Source: Peredibacter sp045999315 (lineage in GTDB: Bacteria; Bdellovibrionota; Bacteriovoracia; Bacteriovoracales; Bacteriovoracaceae). From it: a stretch of DNA of 64,000 nt. The stretch lies in NCBI RefSeq assembly GCF_045999315.1, contig NZ_CP174607.1:1612001-1676000 (forward strand), in the 5' to 3' direction. Each line of letters opens with the position of its first letter. Position 1 is the stretch's first letter. A program made the translations under genes and the position numbers. Shown piece after piece: positions 58,601 through 64,000 of this stretch. The notes beneath the pieces are model-generated. The model was not told the DNA's origin. It searched no databases and was given only the letters and a program-made list of their open reading frames with translations.

Positions 58601-60412
58601 ATGCTTAAGAGACAAGGTGGTTTCAGTTTAGTTCAAGTACTTATGTCCATTGGACTTTTATCCGCACTTGGAGTTGGCGTCGCCCAACTTATACAAGATT
58701 CCAGTAAGGCCGTTAGTAAGATGGAAGTAGATACTGATCTAGTGGTCGTCTACAGAAGTATTATGGGCGCGCTCTCAGACCCACTTAATTGTACAGAGAC
58801 CTTTCGAAATCAACTTGCCACCAATTCTCCAAATGCCGCGACCCAGATTAAAAAGGAAGTGAAAGGCGTCTTCATTGATGAGTTTCCTACTTCGGCAGTG
58901 GATCCAAATCGAATTTATGGGTCGAAACATTTAAAAATCTTAAGATATTCTCTTTCAGATGCGGCCGCCGATGTTGATGTGGCCACTAAAAATACAACTC
59001 ATCTCATTGTTGAATTCGATCGCGGTATTGGAAAAGTAGGATCAAAGATCATAACGAAGAAAATTGTTCTGAATGTCCAAGTTAATGCTTCCAACCAGAT
59101 CACATCTTGTTCAGCGGTTGGAGAAGCGGGAGGCGATATTTGGAAATATGCGGCCAACCAAACTGATATCTTCTTTAGTGGAGGTAATGTAGGGATTGGT
59201 TTGAATGTTCCCACGAGTACCTTGGATGTCGTAAAAAATTTCACAGGCATTAACAATGCAAGTGCAGGTTTTATTGGTGGGGTTGATACAGGTTTCTCCA
59301 GAACAGGTGTCTATTTTGCACAAAAAGGTACTGCCTTAGGTGCTGCTGATACGAAATTAATGAATGTCGTCTCAAATAACAGTGCAAAATTTGTCATTGA
59401 TGGAACTGGGAATGTCGGGATCAATACCAACATTCCAGATGAGAAATTTCATGTCTACCGAGGAAATGCCAAAGTTTATATTGATGGCAATGGCGCTGGA
59501 GTTCCTGCGGGATTATTTCTTACTGGAAATAATATTCTTAACCAACAGTTTGGACTTTTTTTTGGAACTGATGGTCCAATTTACGAACGTGGATTGGTTT
59601 ATGATGTCGCCACTGCCAAAGTGAGTATCGTTAATAGTGGGAGTTCTACTACAAGGATTCCTCGATTGGTTGTGAAACCGGATGGAAATATCGGAATTGG
59701 CGAAACAGATCCTCTTCACTTGTTGAGTCTTAAAGCCCACGGAACTCTGGCGGGCAATGATGCTCAAATCATGATTAAGGATCCCGATAATACGAGTAGA
59801 GCTTTAGGAATTGGTTTTGAGCAAACCAACGGGGTTCAGACTTTCGGCTTCATTCAGACAGTTCCAGATGGGTTTGCCATGTACCCGAATCTTAACATTC
59901 AGGCCAACGGTGGATTTGTCGGAATAGGAACAACCACTCCTTCTCATAAGCTTGATGTCGTTGGAACAAATGGAACAACAGTGGCCTCGTTTTCTGATGG
60001 GTCACAAAGCTGTTCAATTCGCCCGGCAACGGCCGGTAACATCACCTGTTCCTCAGATGAAAGGCTTAAGAAAAATATCAGAGCGTATTCTGATTCAGAG
60101 GCCCTGAAAAATATTCTGAAGCTTCAAACTGTGACTTATGAGTGGAAGAGTATCAATAATGGCCGTCACACTGGTTATATTGCTCAGGCGGTAGAAAAAG
60201 TGGCCCCTGAATTTGTAAGCACAGATAAAAGTGGGCACAAACAAATTGGTTACATGGGATTTATTCCATGGATCACGAGTGCGGTAAAAGAGTTGCATAA
60301 GTTATTCACTGAGCACGCTAATGAATCCAACGATCGAATAAAAAAGTTGGAAGCTGAGAATGCTGAACTTCGGGCCCGTCTTGAGAGAATTGAGAATAGA
60401 ATGTTTAAGTAA
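58601..60412 (+). CDS. Type IV prepilin-like protein with S74 tail-fibre chaperone
   Basis: A 603-residue protein read from the ATG at 58601, which has the AAGGCGG site; an upstream ATG at 58565 would add 12 residues. The N-terminus MLKRQGGFSLVQVLMSIGLLSALGVGVAQL is a prepilin signal (cleavage after Gly7) with Gln instead of Glu at position 5 of the mature protein. The middle is a fibre-like run of repeated glycine/asparagine strands (GNVGIGLNVPTSTLDVV, GNIGIGETDPLHLLSLK, GFVGIGTTTPSHKLDVVG). Residues about 483-603 are a peptidase S74 chaperone (SDERLKKNI, YIAQAVEKVAPEF), followed by a trimer coiled coil. It is likely a surface adhesin of the chimeric-fibre type reported in Bdellovibrio. Confidence 0.85.
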   Translation: MLKRQGGFSLVQVLMSIGLLSALGVGVAQLIQDSSKAVSKMEVDTDLVVVYRSIMGALSDPLNCTETFRNQLATNSPNAATQIKKEVKGVFIDEFPTSAVDPNRIYGSKHLKILRYSLSDAAADVDVATKNTTHLIVEFDRGIGKVGSKIITKKIVLNVQVNASNQITSCSAVGEAGGDIWKYAANQTDIFFSGGNVGIGLNVPTSTLDVVKNFTGINNASAGFIGGVDTGFSRTGVYFAQKGTALGAADTKLMNVVSNNSAKFVIDGTGNVGINTNIPDEKFHVYRGNAKVYIDGNGAGVPAGLFLTGNNILNQQFGLFFGTDGPIYERGLVYDVATAKVSIVNSGSSTTRIPRLVVKPDGNIGIGETDPLHLLSLKAHGTLAGNDAQIMIKDPDNTSRALGIGFEQTNGVQTFGFIQTVPDGFAMYPNLNIQANGGFVGIGTTTPSHKLDVVGTNGTTVASFSDGSQSCSIRPATAGNITCSSDERLKKNIRAYSDSEALKNILKLQTVTYEWKSINNGRHTGYIAQAVEKVAPEFVSTDKSGHKQIGYMGFIPWITSAVKELHKLFTEHANESNDRIKKLEAENAELRARLERIENRMFK

Positions 60413-60654
60413 ACCTAGCTGAGGATGGAACTAAGGTAGGGTGTGTGGTGGGTGTATGAGGAACTTCGAAGAGGTTTAACTTCTGGTTCCGGGGATCTTG
60501 TTTGAACTTTTTAGAAGTTCTCACCCTCAGCTCAATATGCTGAGAGCAGGATTCGTGCCAATTTTAAATATCTGAAAAACCATAGTAATTAGGTCTGAAA
60601 TGGTCCCTGATTGAGTCTGCGGTTCTTTTTGAGACCGGGGGACGGAGTCAGAAA
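60411..60654 (+). repeat. Structured ~245-bp repeat, copy 2
   Basis: Second copy, beginning at the stop codon of the fibre gene and ending 183 bases before the next exported gene. AGCTGAGG and CCTCAGCT pair as in copy 1, and the GGAAC-TTC-GAAG / CTTC-T-GGTTCC hairpin is kept. Sequence differs from copy 1 mainly in the loops and in the variable 15-20 bases after the first stem. Confidence 0.7.
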
Positions 60655-60837
60655 GTCTTGCTAAATGGTATCTTATATTGGCAGTTAGCCTGGGCTAAGA
60701 AAAGTTCAGGCTAGGCCTGATTCGATAAGCTTCAGAAAATAAAATCCCAAAGCATAAATTAAAAAATCTTATTATTTGAGAAAAACGAAGCCGCAATAAG
60801 CTTGGTTTTCACACTAAACGTATGTGGAGAGTGAATA
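60655..60837 (+). other. Intergenic stretch ahead of the tandem exported paralogs
   Basis: AT-rich, no gene. AGCCTG and CAGGCT make a small hairpin near 60690-60715. A GGAGAG site precedes the TTG start at 60838. Confidence 0.4.
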
Positions 60838-61506
60838 TTGAGAGACACAAGCATTAAATATGTAATCTTTTTTCTAGTATTCACTGCGACCCAAGTATAT
60901 GCATTCAGACCCGTGTGCTATGAAAAAAAAGTTGCAGTGAATGATTTGGTAAATAGGATTAAAGAAATTAATAGAATGAATGCCAAACTTAGCGCGAATA
61001 GAGATTTGGCCACATTGTATATGATTGGCTCAATTCATGAAAGTTACACTATCTGTGAGCCTTTCGGCGAAAACAAGAAGCAGGAATGGGGTAATTTTAT
61101 TCCTCCATCTGAAGAATCTATTCATAAAATAATTTTCTGGGATGGAACTATTAAAAATACCTCATATTTATATAAAGCAATCCATTATTTAAAAGAGGAT
61201 ACACCCCAGGAAAAAGCTTACGACGAGCATGATAAACTAAAATTAGGTTGGATTTATGAAAGGCTAGGCGAAACTAAAAAAGCGATTTTACTTTTGGAGG
61301 AGACTTTCAAAACTGAATCCCAAAAAATTGATAAGTCATTCGCATGTAAAGAGGGACAATGTGGAGAATTAATGGCCACTGTAGAATCACTTCAATTACT
61401 GCATCGAATTTATCAAAAGAAAGGCGATAAGAAGAAAATGAAAGAGTATGATCAGTTGATAAAGTATTATGAGAAGAAAAGAATATTTAGTGATGCTTTG
61501 ATCTGA
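60838..61506 (+). CDS. Exported protein, tandem paralog 1
   Basis: A 222-residue protein that starts with TTG (no in-frame ATG is near) after a GGAGAG site. The signal peptide ends near QVYAF. The mature part has two N-terminal cysteines (CYEKK, CEPF) and a later pair (CKEGQCGEL). A TPR-like region (DKLKLGWIYERLGETKKAILLLEETFKTESQKI) suggests a helical repeat. The next gene is a clear paralog. Function unknown. Confidence 0.65.
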   Translation: MRDTSIKYVIFFLVFTATQVYAFRPVCYEKKVAVNDLVNRIKEINRMNAKLSANRDLATLYMIGSIHESYTICEPFGENKKQEWGNFIPPSEESIHKIIFWDGTIKNTSYLYKAIHYLKEDTPQEKAYDEHDKLKLGWIYERLGETKKAILLLEETFKTESQKIDKSFACKEGQCGELMATVESLQLLHRIYQKKGDKKKMKEYDQLIKYYEKKRIFSDALI

Positions 61507-61527
61507 AAAAATATTTTAGGGGTTACA

Positions 61528-62166
61528 ATGAAGTTGATTGTAATTTTCTTTTTACACTTAAGCATTACAGCCTACGGTTATTACGGAAACTGCAATAAAA
61601 AAGAAATTCGAACCAGCGATTTAGTTAAGGAAATTAAACGGCTTAAGAAAGAAGCTACTAATTTACACTTAGATCAAGATCTAGCAACGTCATTAATGAT
61701 TGCTTCGGTCACTGAAGCAATCATAATATGTGCACCTGCTAAAAATACTAAATTTAGTAAAAGTTGGGGATGGTTTGTCCCACAAGATGAGAATAAGCCA
61801 AAGAAAATAATTTTTTGGGAAGGACCAGTTAGGGATAAGAAATACTTGAACGAAGCCTCTCTTTTGTTATCTCAAAATAAACATCCTTACGACGAACTTA
61901 AGCTTGCATGGGTAAATGAAAAATTAGGTGACTTTGATAAGGCAATTCATCTTTATGGAAAAACCTATAAGACACAATCTCAGAAGATAGGTCAGACAGT
62001 GAGCTGTAAAGAAGAACAATGTGAAGAACTCATGGCCACCTCGGAATCTTTAAAAGGTCTTTTGCGAATTTACGAAATAAGGAAGGATGAAAAAGAGATT
62101 TTAAAACTCAAGAAGTTGATTAATGAATATGAACAGAAAAGAGTTTTTAGCGATGTTTTAATATAG
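61528..62166 (+). CDS. Exported protein, tandem paralog 2
   Basis: A 212-residue protein with a signal peptide ending at ITAYGYYG. It matches paralog 1 over its whole length (conserved DLATSLMIASV, KKIIFWEGP, LKLAWVNEKLGDFDKAIHLYGKTYKTQSQKIG, CKEEQCEELMATSESL, and an FSDVLI end). Both keep the CKxxQC motif. The two genes are 21 bases apart and are probably one transcript. Confidence 0.7.
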   Translation: MKLIVIFFLHLSITAYGYYGNCNKKEIRTSDLVKEIKRLKKEATNLHLDQDLATSLMIASVTEAIIICAPAKNTKFSKSWGWFVPQDENKPKKIIFWEGPVRDKKYLNEASLLLSQNKHPYDELKLAWVNEKLGDFDKAIHLYGKTYKTQSQKIGQTVSCKEEQCEELMATSESLKGLLRIYEIRKDEKEILKLKKLINEYEQKRVFSDVLI

Positions 62167-62351
62167 AATCAGGTGAGTTTTGAAGATAGAGCTGACTAAT
62201 ATGGACTCAACTTCGGCGCCGAAGTAAACCTTAAGACCCTACAATTTCCAATACATAGGCCCTGTCTAATCCCTATACACCCCCAGAAAATAATTCAACT
62301 GAACCTCTGTCATTCCTCCCTTTCTCTATAATCCTTCCATCAAGGATTAAT

Positions 62352-64000
62352 ATGAAGAAGCTCGCAATTTTATCACTAGTGCTGTTTGCGTCTCTTGCTC
62401 AGGCAGGGAAGATTGAGATTAAGGGCTCAGACTTCTTTAAAAGAGAAGTTGAGGAGTCTCTGAGACTTCTTCCAAGTAATTATCTGGATGCTGTTCATAA
62501 GAAAGTAACGATTGAAGAAGAGGCACTAAAGTCAGACCAATATTTCACAGATAATCTTTGTAAATTAGGTGAGAAAGTTAAATTTGGTTATACCCTGAGA
62601 CATAGTGTGGCCATCAGTTCTCGTCTTGTTGAGCTTGCTCAGTCGAATACAGATTCGTTTGAATGTGCTCACGGTTCATTTCGTGAAATGCTTCGCGCGA
62701 CCATCATCCATGAACTAACTCACGTTAAAGATAATGCTGAAAAAATCAGCTCTGATGCTGACTTTCAACGTATTGTGGGAATGAAGCGAGTGAATTCTCG
62801 CAGTAAAAAGAAAGTGATGAACTCCAATGCGGTCACTTCACCGGATCCTTATGAGTTCGTAAATCTTGAAGAGTCTCTCGGTGTAAACGTAGAGTATCTC
62901 GTTCTTGATTCGGAATTTGAGTGCCGTAAGCCGGCCACCGCCAATTATCTTTCTAAGAAACTGAATATTCCTCTTAAGGGCGAATGTCAGAAGAACTACA
63001 AGGTTCTCGCTCAATCTGCGTTTCTTGAAGACAACTACCAGCTTTCTACAAGCATTGATCCAAAACGTATTTACCAAATTCATTATCTGTTTGCGGGTAA
63101 AGGTCAGGCACTTATGTCTCGTTGGGGCCATGCTATGTTCCGCTTGATTGTTTGTGCTCCTCACAGAAAAACTGTGGGCCCTGAATGTATGAATGATGTT
63201 TCTCATCATCTGGCCCTGAGCTATCGCGCGTATATGGCCGATATGAACCTTAACTACTATAAGGGCATGTTCGGTGGATATCCTTCACAATTATTCATCA
63301 TGCGCTTCCTGGAAATCCAACAGGAGTACACTAAGTTTGAACTTCGCGAGCTTTATAGTGTCCCTCTTAAGATGACGGAAGTTCAAAAGAAAGATTTTAT
63401 CGACATTACACTTGAGCGCTACTGGACATACCAGGGGAAGTATTACTTCTTTGATAACAATTGCGGAACTGAGACGAAAAAACATTTGGCGGTCGCTCTT
63501 GATGAAGAGCAGGCCGACCTGATCTCATCCATTACTCCGCTAAAGATCTATAACGATATCGTGAAACATGAAAGTGATCTGTCAGATGGCCACATTCAGG
63601 GTCTTACGAAAGAACAGATGATTGAAAAACGTTATCTGATCCCAAGCATGTTTCAAGATTTTAATTCTAGCTACCAGTTCCTGCGTCCTTACATGAGTTC
63701 TTTTAAAGAGGCTGACTTTAATAAATTCTTGAAGAAAACAAATGCAAGAACTCGTCTCATGGACCTGGAAAAGTTTAAAGATGAGTTCCTTGGCATGACG
63801 GATGAGAACCTAAAAAAACAAATTGCGATGAAGCTTTCTCACTTAGAAAGATACCTTACATCTCGTTACATGATGGCGATTCCGAAGAAGGCCATGGAAA
63901 AAATGGACAAAGACGAGGAACTGAAAAATGAAGTGATGAAAATGGGCCAATCACTGAAGGAATTAAGTGTTCAGCCATGGAACGTTGTTGACTCGGCCTA
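62352..64000 (+). CDS. Exported zincin-like plus DUF4105/Lnb-type protein, 3' end missing
   Basis: The gene starts at the ATG at 62352 (after AAGGATT) and stays open to the window edge, giving about 549 residues. The signal peptide ends near SLAQA. An HELTH motif (residues 120-124) with a downstream Glu (EYLVLDSEFECRKP) fits a zincin-type metalloprotease domain. The later WGHAMFRL (about 258-265) with FFDNNCGTET (Cys371) matches the DUF4105/Lnb-type periplasmic fold, where the His-Cys pair is the catalytic core. The joined architecture is unusual. The C-terminal end lies outside the window. Confidence 0.8.
   Translation, partial: MKKLAILSLVLFASLAQAGKIEIKGSDFFKREVEESLRLLPSNYLDAVHKKVTIEEEALKSDQYFTDNLCKLGEKVKFGYTLRHSVAISSRLVELAQSNTDSFECAHGSFREMLRATIIHELTHVKDNAEKISSDADFQRIVGMKRVNSRSKKKVMNSNAVTSPDPYEFVNLEESLGVNVEYLVLDSEFECRKPATANYLSKKLNIPLKGECQKNYKVLAQSAFLEDNYQLSTSIDPKRIYQIHYLFAGKGQALMSRWGHAMFRLIVCAPHRKTVGPECMNDVSHHLALSYRAYMADMNLNYYKGMFGGYPSQLFIMRFLEIQQEYTKFELRELYSVPLKMTEVQKKDFIDITLERYWTYQGKYYFFDNNCGTETKKHLAVALDEEQADLISSITPLKIYNDIVKHESDLSDGHIQGLTKEQMIEKRYLIPSMFQDFNSSYQFLRPYMSSFKEADFNKFLKKTNARTRLMDLEKFKDEFLGMTDENLKKQIAMKLSHLERYLTSRYMMAIPKKAMEKMDKDEELKNEVMKMGQSLKELSVQPWNVVDSA

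Noticed and set aside
58601..60412. S74 fibre gene as part of a prophage
   Set aside because: There are no capsid, tail or integrase genes around it, and the N-terminus is a prepilin signal.
58206..60654. Reverse complement of the repeat has GAAGTTAAACCTCTTCG, like a part of 5S rRNA
   Set aside because: The likeness covers about 15 bases only; the rest does not match 5S or 23S rRNA, and the pairing pattern is different.
58206..60654. The flanking repeats as a retron or mobile intron
   Set aside because: No reverse transcriptase, transposase or intron-type ends are present, and the enclosed gene is a surface fibre.

Overview
The window looks like chromosome of a predatory or predator-related bacterium of the Bacteriovoracales/Bdellovibrionota (Bacteriovorax- or Peredibacter-like). 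This is inferred from gene families. There are two TIGR02147-type regulators next to exported proteins, a series of exported proteins that begin with a GGESGGGGD-type segment, a type IV prepilin fused to a phage-type S74 chaperone fibre, many lipoproteins and signal-peptide proteins of unknown function, and moderately AT-rich DNA. No marker fixes the genus. I see no rRNA, no CRISPR array, no insertion sequence and no prophage. One tRNA gene, tRNA-Leu(UAG), is present.

Layout. 1-5.5 kb: a six-gene minus-strand operon (PhaR-type regulator, beta-barrel protein, two ArsA/Get3-like ATPases, glutamate-cysteine ligase, cystathionine gamma-synthase/lyase). 5.9-13.9 kb: a TPR lipoprotein and a LolB-like lipoprotein, then a complete peptide ABC transporter (OppA, B, C and a fused DF). 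13.8-19.4 kb: a sodium:solute symporter, a degenerate HD-GYP protein coupled to a long coiled-coil protein, and the tRNA. 19.4-25.8 kb: a minus-strand operon that reads like a divergent chaperone-usher system (usher-like barrel, assembly protein, major subunit, attenuator, minor/tip subunit). 26-27 kb: a decayed Rhs gene end coupled to a small lipoprotein. 27-30.4 kb: an OPT peptide transporter and a lipoprotein.

30.4-37.3 kb holds two TIGR02147 regulators around a set of duplicated, domain-shuffled exported proteins. 37.4-47.8 kb is dense in exported proteins with effector-like domains: DUF2252, an exported RelA/SpoT synthetase with a ParB-like domain and a small overlapping cytosolic partner, a CYTH-like protein, a beta-propeller, a glycine-zipper protein, a phospholipase D and a second ParB-like protein. 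47.8-58.2 kb is mainly housekeeping (NDH-2, YciO/Sua5, DksA/TraR, PLP decarboxylase, TlpA-like protein, RapA, thioredoxin, GNAT). 58.2-60.7 kb has two copies of a ~245-bp structured repeat around the pilin-fibre gene. 60.8-64 kb has tandem exported paralogs and the start of a zincin plus DUF4105 protein that runs off the window.

How the parts may fit. Two peptide uptake systems (Opp and OPT) suit growth on peptides, as expected for a bacteriolytic life style. Much of the rest is envelope or export machinery. The strongest candidates for undescribed biology are the exported RelA/SpoT enzyme with its possible immunity partner, the usher-like operon with an attenuator between subunits, the structured repeat flanking the fibre gene, and a palindrome CTGTCTA-N5-TAGACAG found upstream of both the usher operon and the exported triplet.
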